The position numbers and the translations under genes are program-made. 64,000 bases of DNA from Bradyrhizobium sp. Arg816 (lineage in GTDB: Bacteria > Pseudomonadota > Alphaproteobacteria > Rhizobiales > Xanthobacteraceae): the NCBI RefSeq assembly GCF_029989365.1, contig NZ_JAPRAQ010000017.1:1-64000 (forward strand), written 5' to 3'. Below, one piece after another: positions 52,536-60,931 of this stretch. The number at the start of each line of letters is the position of its first letter. The stretch's first letter is position 1. The notes under the pieces are model-generated. The model was given only the letters and a program-made list of their open reading frames with translations. It had not been told where the DNA came from and searched no databases.

Positions 52536-52604
52536 AAATGACGTTGCTAAACTCACATCATTGTAAGATCATTGTCAACCGGATAAGCAAGCTCGGTGAC
52601 GAAA

Positions 52605-53399
52605 ATGAGTGAAACACCGACCGCACGCCCCAGCGAGACCCGCGTCCAACGGCTGCAACGGCTGCGACGCGCCGTCGAGACGAGCGGCGCACTGCATCTG
52701 AAGGACGCCGCAGAGCTGCTGAAGGTGTCGGAGATGACGGTCAGGCGCGATCTTGCCGGGCCCGAGGCGGCGCTCGCCCTGCTCGGCGGCTACGTCGTCA
52801 ACGCGGCGTCGCCGACCGGGATCAAGTACACATTCGAGCAGGAAATCGACCAGCACACGCAGGGCAAGCGCCTCGCTTGCCGATCCGCAGCCGCCTCGAT
52901 CAAGGAAGGTGACACCATCTTCATCGACTGCGGCACCACGATGCAGTCGCTGGCGGATTGTCTGCCTGAGGACATGCCTCTTTCGGTGATCTGCTATTCG
53001 CTGAACGTCGCCTCGATCGTCACCCACCGGCCAGCGACGCAGGTGATGTTGATGGGCGGGCTCTACCATCCGTCCTCGCAGTCGTTCTCGTCGGATGACG
53101 GCCTGTCCTACCTGCGACGGCTCGGGGTCAACAAGGCTTTCATCTCGGCCGGCGGCCTGCACTGGACCCGCGGCGCCAGCTGCTCGAACTTTCACGAAGT
53201 CGCCATCAAGCAGGCCGTCATCGCTACCGCGATGGAGAGCATCCTCGTGGTCGACGCCAGCAAGCTCGGCAGCCTCAAGCCGGCGTTCTTCTCCGACGTC
53301 GGCTCATTCTCGCGGATCATCGTCGGTGGCTCCGTGCCGGCAGACACGCGCAAGCACTTCCGCAGTCTTCCCGTCGAATACGTCACCAGCACAGCCTGA
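52605..53399 (+). CDS. DeoR-family transcriptional regulator
   Basis: Repressor of 264 aa (ATG 52605; a GTG at 52596 is also possible). The N-terminal DeoR helix-turn-helix (about 25-60) reads SGALHLKDAAELLKVSEMTVRRDL, and the C-terminal sugar-phosphate sensor domain contains EGDTIFIDCGTTMQSLADCLP and FISAGGLHW. It is divergent from deoC and lies next to the CUT2 operon, whose binding-protein gene ends 81 bp away on the other strand. Probable effector: a phosphorylated (deoxy)pentose. Confidence 0.93.
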   Translation: MSETPTARPSETRVQRLQRLRRAVETSGALHLKDAAELLKVSEMTVRRDLAGPEAALALLGGYVVNAASPTGIKYTFEQEIDQHTQGKRLACRSAAASIKEGDTIFIDCGTTMQSLADCLPEDMPLSVICYSLNVASIVTHRPATQVMLMGGLYHPSSQSFSSDDGLSYLRRLGVNKAFISAGGLHWTRGASCSNFHEVAIKQAVIATAMESILVVDASKLGSLKPAFFSDVGSFSRIIVGGSVPADTRKHFRSLPVEYVTSTA

Positions 53400-53469
53400 T
53401 CCGGACGGGGGCTGGTTCGCCCGGATCAGGCCTCCTGAACGATGCGCGGTCTCGGTGGATCGCGCATCG
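53395..53469. terminator. paired hairpins between convergent genes
   Basis: CCTGATCCGG/CCGGATCAGG (53395-53430, 10-bp stem) overlaps the stop of the DeoR-family gene, and CGATGCGCG/CGCGCATCG (53440-53469, 9-bp stem) follows 11 nt past the stop of the convergent binding-protein gene. No clear T-run is present, so termination strength is uncertain, but each gene has its own hairpin. Confidence 0.5.
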
Positions 53470-53479
53470 CTGTTGCAGG

Positions 53480-54631
53480 CTAGTTGCAGGCGGGCTTCGC
53501 CTTGTTGCAGGCATCCGTCAGCTCGGCCGGCGGGTCCTTCTTGAATACGGTCTTGTAGGACTCCAGCACATTCGACTGCGTCACCGGCAGCGACTGCACA
53601 CCGATCCAGCCAGGCGTTTCCTTACCCAGCAGCGCGTTCATCATCGCCATCGCCTCGGCGACGCCCTGGTCGTAGGGACGCTGCGAGCCGGTCGCCTTGA
53701 GCGGCCCGCCCTTGGCAATCTCGATCGCCGATTGCAGACCGAGGTCGACCGTCGTCATGGGAATATCGATGCCCTGAGCCCGCATCGAGCTCAGCGTGTC
53801 GAGCGCCGGTTGATCCCACACCGCGTACAGTCCCTTGACGTCGGGATTGCCGGTCAGGAAGTCGCCCGCGATCTGCGAGACCTTCGGCGGATCGGTGAAG
53901 TCGACCTGCTTCATCTTGATGTCGGGGCGGTTTGCCTTCATCCACTCCCGCACGCCCTTGGTGCGCTCGTTGGTGCTGAAATAGTCGACGCCGAAATTGA
54001 CGAGACCGATGGTGCCACCCTGCGCCACGCAGGATGCCAGGATCTGTGCCGCGATCTGGCCATTGCCCTGGCTATCGGCCGAGACCATCGTCGCATATTC
54101 CTCGGGATGCTTCAGACCAGTCGGGATGCTGTCCATCAGCACGAGCTTGATGCCGGCTTTGGCGATCTTCTTGTAGGTCGGCGCGGTCGCGGTGAAATCG
54201 ACCGGAATCGAAATGATGCCGTCCGGATGCTGCTGGATCGTGTTCTCGATATCGGCGATCTGCTTGTCCACCTGATATTCGGCGGACGCGACGCCCGTCA
54301 CCGTCACGCCGTACTTCTTCAGCGTATCGGTGATGCCCTGGATCTGGAGCTGCGACCAATCGAGGTTGACCGTCTGCATGGAGATGCCGACTTTGAAGTT
54401 TTTCTCCTTGATCTTGGCGGCGTCGGCTTCCGACAGCGCGAGCACCTCGGGGGAGGCCGCCTTTTCGCCGTGGGGTCCCTGGCCGACGATCGACTTCGGC
54501 CCGAGCTTCACGAGATCGACACCCTTGACGCAGGTCGCGGGCACCTCGGCGCGAGCCGACGGGATCGTCGAGAGGGCGGCAGCGGCCACCAACGCAGTCA
54601 AAGGCAAGGCTTGTCGCAAAATTGGTGTCAT
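53480..54631 (-). CDS. CUT2 sugar ABC substrate-binding protein (ribose type)
   Basis: Periplasmic binding protein of 383 aa (Peripla_BP_4). The ATG at 54631 has a GGAGGAAAC ribosome binding site and a signal peptide ending ARA. The core has FKVGISMQTVNLDWSQLQIQGITDTLKKYGV and DGIISIPVDFTATAPTYKKIAKAGIKLVLMDS. The ligand is unknown. It is the last gene of the CUT2 operon (ATPase-permease-binding protein). Confidence 0.93.
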   Translation of the reverse strand: MTPILRQALPLTALVAAAALSTIPSARAEVPATCVKGVDLVKLGPKSIVGQGPHGEKAASPEVLALSEADAAKIKEKNFKVGISMQTVNLDWSQLQIQGITDTLKKYGVTVTGVASAEYQVDKQIADIENTIQQHPDGIISIPVDFTATAPTYKKIAKAGIKLVLMDSIPTGLKHPEEYATMVSADSQGNGQIAAQILASCVAQGGTIGLVNFGVDYFSTNERTKGVREWMKANRPDIKMKQVDFTDPPKVSQIAGDFLTGNPDVKGLYAVWDQPALDTLSSMRAQGIDIPMTTVDLGLQSAIEIAKGGPLKATGSQRPYDQGVAEAMAMMNALLGKETPGWIGVQSLPVTQSNVLESYKTVFKKDPPAELTDACNKAKPACN

Positions 54632-54735
54632 TGTTTCCTCCATTTTTGGTCGCCGATTCACCGGAGGGCCAGCGACCTTGCCCCTACCCACGCAACGCAA
54701 TGAACTTGTTGTTCATGCGCCGCGCCTGACTTCGA

Positions 54736-55728
54736 CTAGCGTTTCGTGAAAGCAACCGCGGCCACGATGATCGCGCCCTTGATCACGAGCTGCATCGGCG
54801 AGCTCACGCCGAGCAGAACAAGGCCGTTGTTGAGCGTGCCAATGATCAAGCTGCCGAACAGCGTCCCCAGGATGTAGCCGCGCCCGCCGAACAGGCTGCA
54901 GCCGCCGAGGATGACCGCGGCGATGACGTCGAGCTCCATGCCCTGCACGACATCCGGCCGCGCGGCATGTGAACGCGCCGACAGCACCAGCGCCGCCAAT
55001 CCGGCCAGCGTGCCGGTCAGGACAAAGGCCGCAGTCGTGATCCGTTTGGTGTTGATGCCGGAATAGAGCGCCGCGGTCGGGTTGCCGCCGACCGCATAGA
55101 TGCGCCGGCCGAACACGTTATAGTGCAGCAGCAGGATGCCGACGATCATCGCCGCCAAAGTCCAGGCGATCGGAACCGGTATACCGAGGAACGTGCCTTC
55201 GCCAAATATCGCGAAATAGGTCTCGTTGGTGATGATCACCGGCTTGGTGTTGGTCACCATCATCGCGAGTCCCCGCGCCATGCTCAGCGAGCCCAGCGTC
55301 ACCAGAAACGACGGGATCGATAGCTGCGTGGTCAGGATGCCATTGAGCAGCCCGACCAGCGCACCGGTGCCGAGCCCAGCCACGGCACCCACGACCCAGC
55401 TGTTGTTGATCTGGCTCATCGCGAGAGCGGCCGCCATGCCCGACAGCGCCAGCGTCGAGGCAACCGACAGATCGATCTGACGCGCGATGATAACGAAGGT
55501 CATGCCGACTGCGATGATCGACACCAGCGTGGTCTGGCGCCCGATGTTCAGGAAATTGTCGACCGAGAGAAACCAGGGCGAAGACAGGCTGAACACGACC
55601 AGCAGGATCACGAAGGCGATGTACAGCATGTACGGCCGCTCGCCCCGCAGCAAATTCTGGAGAATCTGGCGGCGGCGATCAGATCGGGTCGACGCGGCGA
55701 CCACGTTGGGAGCAGTCAGTTCGGTCAT
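54736..55728 (-). CDS. CUT2 sugar ABC permease (RbsC type)
   Basis: Inner-membrane permease of 330 aa with about nine helices. The conserved RbsC segments LNGILTTQLSIPSFLVTLGSLSMARGLAM and LAALVLSARSHAARPDVVQGMELDVIAAVILGG are present. The ATG at 55728 overlaps the ATPase stop by 4 bp. Confidence 0.95.
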   Translation of the reverse strand: MTELTAPNVVAASTRSDRRRQILQNLLRGERPYMLYIAFVILLVVFSLSSPWFLSVDNFLNIGRQTTLVSIIAVGMTFVIIARQIDLSVASTLALSGMAAALAMSQINNSWVVGAVAGLGTGALVGLLNGILTTQLSIPSFLVTLGSLSMARGLAMMVTNTKPVIITNETYFAIFGEGTFLGIPVPIAWTLAAMIVGILLLHYNVFGRRIYAVGGNPTAALYSGINTKRITTAAFVLTGTLAGLAALVLSARSHAARPDVVQGMELDVIAAVILGGCSLFGGRGYILGTLFGSLIIGTLNNGLVLLGVSSPMQLVIKGAIIVAAVAFTKR

Positions 55729-57305
55729 GCGGGAAGCTCTTGCAAGTGGCCCGGCCCGGAGGCCTGGTACATCTGGAGGAGATGATGCAGCTCTTCGGCA
55801 TCATCGATCTCGCCCCGCGACAGCGTACGAGCCACACGCCCGTTGACGATCACGGAGATGCGGTCGCAGAGCTCGATCAATTCGACGAGATCGGACGAGA
55901 CGACCAGGACCCCGCTGCCGTCGCGGACGGCATTCCGGATCACGGCATAGATTTCCTCGCGTGCGCCCACGTCGACGCCGACCGTCGGTTCATCCAGGAG
56001 CAGCACGCGCGGCCGCGGATCATTCCATTTTCCGAATACGACCTTCTGCTGGTTGCCGCCGGAGAGCGTCCTGACCAGGCTGAACGCGTCCGGCGCTTTC
56101 ACCGAAAGCCTGGCGACCGCGGTTTCCGCACGCCTGGCGGCGGCGCGTTGCTGCATCCAGCCCCAGCGCGAGAAATGGGGAATTCGCGGCAAGGTGACGT
56201 TTCGCTCGATCGAATGGTCCAGGACCAGACCCTGCACATGCCGGTCTTCCGGCACCAGCGCGATACCCTGCTCGATCGCATCGGCAGGCCCTCTCGGCAG
56301 CCATCGCCGGCCCTCGATCTGGATTGCGCCGCTGTCGAGCGGCCGGAGGCCAAACACCGTCTCCAAAATCTCCGTGCGGCCGCTGCCGATCAATCCGGCG
56401 AGGCCGTGGATCTCACCCTTCAGCACGGACAGATCGACGGCGCGAAGCCGGTCGTTGGACACATCGGACAGCGACAGAACCGGCGACGGATCCAATTCAC
56501 GCTTCGCGGCAGGTTCGGTGCGCGGGCCCGTGGGCGCCGATCGATCGGTTCCGACGATCGCGTTCACCAGCCGCTTCATGTCGGTCTCGGCGGTGACAAA
56601 CGTGCCTGCGTTAGCGCCATCGCGCAGCACCGTGACGCGCTGCGAGATCTCGAACACCTCATTGAGCCGATGGGTCACATAGATCACGCCGACTCCGCGG
56701 CGCGTCGCCTTCCCGATCGCATCGAACAGGATCCGGACCTCATCCGATGTCAGCGAGGAGGTCGGCTCATCGAGGATCAGAAGCCGGACCTCGCCCATCA
56801 GCGCCTTGGCGATCTCCGTCATCTGACGATAGGCGAAAGGCAGCGAGCCGACAGCCGCTCTCGTATCCAGGGGAATGCCGAGCTCGTTCAGGAACGCCTC
56901 GGCCTTGGCTATAAGCTCGCGCTGCCGGACGAAGCCGAAACGCGCACGCGGCTCACGGCCGAGCAACAGATTGTCCGCAACGCTCAAGGATTCGACGAGG
57001 CTGAGATCCTGATAAACGACGGCGATCCCCGCCTCGCGCGACTTCGCCGGGCTGTCGAATTCCACTGGCCTGCCGACGATCTCGATCGTGCCGCTGTCGA
57101 GGGCATGAACACCACTGAGAATCTTGATCAGGGTAGATTTTCCCGCGCCGTTCTCGCCCAGTAGCGCATGGACCTCGCCGGCACGAACCTCGAGGTTGAC
57201 GTCACGCAGCGCTCGCACGCCGCCGAAGCGCTTGTTGATGCCACTGACCATCACAAGCGAGGTCGACGACCGAGGTTCTGCTGCAACCGAACCGGACAGA
57301 TCCAA
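55725..57305 (-). CDS. CUT2 sugar ABC ATPase (RbsA type, two domains)
   Basis: ATPase with two fused nucleotide-binding domains, 526 aa from a TTG at 57305. That start has a GGGAGG ribosome binding site 5 nt away; the ATG at 57350 has none and lies against an operator-like site. The first Walker A is GENGAGKST (about 50-58); the second is degenerate (GLIGSGRTEI), as usual in RbsA proteins. The second signature is LSGGNQQKVVFGKW. It leads the CUT2 operon. Confidence 0.92.
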   Translation of the reverse strand: MDLSGSVAAEPRSSTSLVMVSGINKRFGGVRALRDVNLEVRAGEVHALLGENGAGKSTLIKILSGVHALDSGTIEIVGRPVEFDSPAKSREAGIAVVYQDLSLVESLSVADNLLLGREPRARFGFVRQRELIAKAEAFLNELGIPLDTRAAVGSLPFAYRQMTEIAKALMGEVRLLILDEPTSSLTSDEVRILFDAIGKATRRGVGVIYVTHRLNEVFEISQRVTVLRDGANAGTFVTAETDMKRLVNAIVGTDRSAPTGPRTEPAAKRELDPSPVLSLSDVSNDRLRAVDLSVLKGEIHGLAGLIGSGRTEILETVFGLRPLDSGAIQIEGRRWLPRGPADAIEQGIALVPEDRHVQGLVLDHSIERNVTLPRIPHFSRWGWMQQRAAARRAETAVARLSVKAPDAFSLVRTLSGGNQQKVVFGKWNDPRPRVLLLDEPTVGVDVGAREEIYAVIRNAVRDGSGVLVVSSDLVELIELCDRISVIVNGRVARTLSRGEIDDAEELHHLLQMYQASGPGHLQELPA

Positions 57306-57352
57306 ACTTTCCTCCCGTCGCCCCGCAAGACGCTGGTACGATGGTGACATGT

Positions 57353-57407
57353 TGTTATTTTTGCAACTTATCCTGTTATAATTCTATCATCTCCGCCGGC
57401 CTGTCAA
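57353..57407 (-). promoter_or_regulatory. promoter and DeoR-type operator of the CUT2 operon
   Basis: On the plus strand TGTTATTTTTGCAAC (57353-57367) matches the deoC/deoR operator TGTTATTATTGTAAC at 13 of 15 positions. On the minus strand, TTGACA (57402-57407) and TAGAAT (57381-57386), 15 bp apart, form a possible promoter whose start would lie near the operator. Regulation by the nearby DeoR-family protein is a strong inference. Confidence 0.6.
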
Positions 57408-57698
57408 TGGCGGATCACGTCGCGGGACCGGATCTAACCTAGCCCTATCTCGATTTGTGCGGTTGCGAACGGCAGTACAGACAGCCGGGCTTCCCGGCGC
57501 GGATCTGTTCAACATCAGGAACGGACCAAAGCTTCACGACGCGCTCCATTCGGTCCTGGCGGCAAGCACCCGATCATCAAGCGACCTTCGGCTAAAGGCC
57601 AAGAAGAGAAGCGCGATCTAGCCGCTCGTCGCAGCGCGATAGAGGGCTTCTACCTTGCCCGGGTCTTTTGAGTGAGTGCCCTCTCGGCGGGCGTGGTG
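57408..57698. other. intergenic, no gene seen
   Basis: Between the CUT2 promoter and the end of the methyltransferase gene. It contains no frame with protein-like features. The stretch around 57540-57620 (CACGACGCGCTCCATTCGG, CTTCGGCTAAAGGCC) may be the remains of a gene, but I cannot name one. Confidence 0.4.
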
Positions 57699-58553
57699 TC
57701 AGCGAGTGCCGGCAGGATCCGCACAAGCAACGATATCGCGGGGAGATTTTCGAGCCGCTACCTCCGGCGGAGAGAATACTGCCAGGTACCCTCCGTCCCC
57801 TGCGAGCTTGTATGTGGCGACCTCGCGATAGCCGACGGCGGTCAATTCGCAGCGCAAGAGCTCAATTGGCGTGCCATGCTTCGGCGTCGGAAGCTCAAGA
57901 TCGACAATTCCGACCCGCGCGCCCTGCTTCAAGGCGGGCGCGAGATTGTAGAGGAAGGCATAGGGTTGGGCTATCTCGTGATACATGTGCACGAGGATTG
58001 CAGCATCCAGCGAGGAAGCGGGCAGACGAGGGTCGTGTGGTTCGCCGAGGGCGAATTGCACGTTCGTCAACTTCAGACGTTCTGTTCGCCTGGCGAGCTC
58101 GATGAGGTAATCCCGCGTGACGTCCTGGGCAACGACAGAGCCGGCGGGTCCGACGAGGTACGAGAGTCTGACCGTGTGGTAGCCACTGCCTGCACCAATG
58201 TCGCCGACTGTCATGCCAGGTTTCAGTTCAAGAACACGTGCGATCTGGCCGGCCTCATTGAGAGCGTCGCGATGCTCTTCGGCGGCGCGGCGCGGGCTGA
58301 CGATCCGTGCAACAGGGCGCTGTGGTGAGGGAAACTCGTTTGCAGCGACTCCGGGGGGAGCCAGATAACCTATATCAGCGGCGTATGCGCGAGTTACGGC
58401 AAACGCCACGAGTAGCGTCGCTGCATAAACCAGCGCCGTCACGCGCCTACCAAGCTTTCTCAGCCGGTCCAAGCGCAGTCGCTCAGGCTTTGTGAGCTCT
58501 AGATGTGCGCCCACCGTCAAGTCAACGAGGTTCAGTGTAGCGGGCAACTCCAT
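57699..58553 (-). CDS. SAM-dependent methyltransferase with export-like N-terminus
   Basis: Class I methyltransferase of 284 aa. The SAM-binding motif I is VGDIGAGSGYHT (about residues 115-126), followed by AQDVTRDYL. Residues about 36-58 (RRVTALVYAATLLVAFAVTRAYA) look like a signal peptide or membrane anchor after a charged N-terminus of about 35 residues. A periplasmic methyltransferase would need SAM there, so the segment may instead be an anchor; this is unresolved. Isolated, with no partner genes. Confidence 0.8.
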   Translation of the reverse strand: MELPATLNLVDLTVGAHLELTKPERLRLDRLRKLGRRVTALVYAATLLVAFAVTRAYAADIGYLAPPGVAANEFPSPQRPVARIVSPRRAAEEHRDALNEAGQIARVLELKPGMTVGDIGAGSGYHTVRLSYLVGPAGSVVAQDVTRDYLIELARRTERLKLTNVQFALGEPHDPRLPASSLDAAILVHMYHEIAQPYAFLYNLAPALKQGARVGIVDLELPTPKHGTPIELLRCELTAVGYREVATYKLAGDGGYLAVFSPPEVAARKSPRDIVACADPAGTR

Positions 58554-58980
58554 CCGTGCGCCTCGCGCTTACGCCCACCTATCGCACCTGAGAGCAAATC
58601 CTATCAACCCCAAATCCTGTCAACCCAATCGATCTGCATTGGGTCAAGCCATTAATGTCCGTTGCGGATCAAACTCGGAAGTCGGCGGGTCCATGGTAGA
58701 TGGTCTGCTCTGCCACTGTGAGCGGACATCGACGGATCCGCGGTTTAGGTCCGCGAAGGGCAGAAGCGGAAGTCGCCGCAAACAAATCAGCGAAAGTGAT
58801 GGTTCGACCCGACGCGCACGATACGGCCCGGAATTGTCGTCAGTTGAGCCGCGCAAAACAATTGGCACGGCGCGGCTGCGGCGCGATCAAGGGAGACGGG
58901 AGGAGTTCGCGACGCCGCAAGTGGAAATAGCGCCCGCTTGCTCATTTCGTAAACGGGCGCTGGCTTCTACTACAACGATG
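58554..58980. other. 427-bp intergenic region, dispersed-repeat-like
   Basis: No gene seen. It includes a small ACCCAAT/ATTGGGT hairpin (58623-58644) and an ATGTCCGTTGCGGATCAAAC...GAGCGGACATCG segment (about 58654-58735) that I recall as a common Bradyrhizobium intergenic motif. No further features are seen. Confidence 0.4.
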
Positions 58981-59457
58981 CTAGTTCTTTGCTTCTTTGG
59001 GTGCTGGCGGATTCTGCGGAACAAAGGTGTGGGCCTTGGTCTTCCAGTTCCCGTCAGCTTGTTTAAGCAGGACGCGCAACGTGTGCCCGCTCATCGTCCT
59101 TACCTCGCCCCCGCTCTTGACTTGATTCACAGTCCAACTCGACAGGAGGTACGCGAGATTTCCATCGGCGCGGGTCTCAATTATCTCGAAGGTGTGATCC
59201 TTGAAGCCCGCTTTGATGGCCCCCTCCCAAAATTGCTTGATTGCCTCAGGCCCAATTGCGACAGGGGAGCCTCCTGGTACCAAGATAGCATCGTCAGTGT
59301 ACATGGCTGGAAATGCCGCGGTATTTGGAGTGTTAAATGCGTTCAGCCATTGTTGGTTGGAAACTTCCATCGCTGTACGAAGATCATCCGCCCTTGCAGA
59401 TGAGCCCCACATTAGAAGCGGGAGAAGCAATGCGAAGACCAATGATTTCGCGCTCAT
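58981..59457 (-). CDS. exported NTF2-like (SnoaL/DUF4440) protein
   Basis: Secreted protein of 158 aa: signal peptide about 1-23 (ending ARA), then an NTF2-like fold (VSNQQWLNAFNTPNTAAFPAMYTDDAILVPGG...GPEAIKQFWEGAI, ending in the KTKAHTFVPQ strand). Such domains bind or convert small molecules in varied ways; no function can be given. No operon partner is seen. Confidence 0.85.
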   Translation of the reverse strand: MSAKSLVFALLLPLLMWGSSARADDLRTAMEVSNQQWLNAFNTPNTAAFPAMYTDDAILVPGGSPVAIGPEAIKQFWEGAIKAGFKDHTFEIIETRADGNLAYLLSSWTVNQVKSGGEVRTMSGHTLRVLLKQADGNWKTKAHTFVPQNPPAPKEAKN

Positions 59458-59967
59458 TTTCCTCTCCTATTGTCTGCCATTGAGAAAATGAAGTCAGGAA
59501 AACAGACAGAGGTTATCCCATGCCGTTGGTTCGCGAAATGCCAGAAATGCGCGGAAGACTCACCCGGTGAAGCTAGTTTATCAGGTGGCGACTTACCGCC
59601 CTTGCGACGCTTGTTCAGAACGACGGAGGGCTCGATCTTGCCCGCCATTCTTGATTTTCTAGACCGTGAATATTCCCGCGCGCGCCTCGTCGAGATGTGC
59701 AGAAACAGCTGAAATCCGGAAGCCGATGGCAACGTCAGCAGTTCTGACGGAGCTGGTACTCTTACCGGCTTGCTATGTGTCTGCCTGACGGGATTTGCCG
59801 TAAGTTCTCCCGCCGCGACCGTCGGGCCGGGAGCGCGTGACTACAGCGATTGCCACAAGCTAATCGTTTTTCTGAATTCGGCGGAGATCGCCACGCGAAG
59901 AGCACGTTCCCCCGCTTCGGACACGCGATCTGCAGGACGACGGCGACTTCGGCGGTCGGCCGACGAC
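59458..59967. other. 510-bp intergenic region, no gene seen
   Basis: Both strands show only short frames with no recognisable protein features. Base composition is less G+C-rich than the rest of the window, like the genes around it. I see no clear promoter or repeat. Confidence 0.4.
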
Positions 59968-60528
59968 TTATCCGCCAAATCGCTTGACCAGCTTTGAGCC
60001 TTTGGCTGCATCGATCTGCTGGCCAGTCAAGTCGGAGCCGGCGCTCAATCCTATCGTCATGAGGTTCTTGACGCGTTGCGCAGCCTGCTTCTCATTGGAA
60101 TAGTCGATCTCGACGTGATCGAGGCTCATCAGATGGCCAAGCTCATGAGCCCAGGCGCGTCCGTTGGCGTGGTCATTGCCATACCACTGGACGAAGCTTG
60201 CTGGCTCGGGTTGGCTATTGGGGTATGAGCTTCCGCCGGCGGATAGATTTTCAATCGAATTGACGAGGTAGATGTGGATGGCATTATCCGGATCGTGCCG
60301 AGAGGCAAGAACACCCAGCAATCGCTGATCATTGCTGCGCGCGCTCTTTGCCATGTCGAGCGGCTTCTCCATCAAGCAATCGCTGATCACGAACGCGATC
60401 TTGGCCTTTGACCAGATCGTATTGACCACGTCGAGCGCCTTCTTGGCGGTGTCGCTGCTCCATTGCCCGGGCTCTACGACCCCCCTGTCGGCAAATGGCG
60501 TGATGTAGATCCTCAACGGAATGGGCAT
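59968..60528 (-). CDS. metzincin-like zinc protease, small
   Basis: Protein of 186 aa from the ATG at 60528, which has a GGAGGAG ribosome binding site; the longer frame to 60591 is rejected. The zinc motif HELGHLMSLDH (His128, Glu129, His132, His138) fits HExxHxxxxxH of metzincins, and Met157 in NLMTIGL can be the Met-turn. No signal peptide is seen. The first 60 residues (IYITPFADRG) are unlike known families. It is probably a small intracellular or unconventionally exported metalloprotease. Confidence 0.75.
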   Translation of the reverse strand: MPIPLRIYITPFADRGVVEPGQWSSDTAKKALDVVNTIWSKAKIAFVISDCLMEKPLDMAKSARSNDQRLLGVLASRHDPDNAIHIYLVNSIENLSAGGSSYPNSQPEPASFVQWYGNDHANGRAWAHELGHLMSLDHVEIDYSNEKQAAQRVKNLMTIGLSAGSDLTGQQIDAAKGSKLVKRFGG

Positions 60529-60931
60529 CAACTCCTCCGAAGTTCGAAATTGCAATCGTATCTCTCTGCGCCGTCTTTCGAAGATGGTCACAGCCGGAAA
60601 GACGCTGTCCGGTCCTCAGCTACGGCAACAGCTGCCGGCCAGAGGGCAATCACATATGCGCACTTCGCGTTCCTATGCGCTTTCGCGGCTGCAATCGCGT
60701 GAGCGGTCTGTTTGACCCCTTGTTAGCCACAACGGCGACTAACGAGCCACGTTTCGCCCGCCTCGTCGACTGAACGTGGAATCGGGTCAGACGAGCATGT
60801 GCCCCTGGTGCGCGGGTCGGCCAATCCGGCTGTAAAATGTATCGCGAAGACCCGTAAATCTCCGCAAGGAGACATTTATCTAGACCCGGGCTTACGCTCA
60901 GAATGGCCGATGCAGACTCGAACGGCATGCT
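60529..60931. other. 403-bp intergenic region, no gene seen
   Basis: Between the protease start and the caspase-like gene end. It probably holds the protease promoter. Short frames have no protein features. Confidence 0.4.

Noticed and set aside
59470..59712. 80-codon plus-strand frame
   Set aside because: No ribosome binding site or protein-like pattern; probably non-coding.
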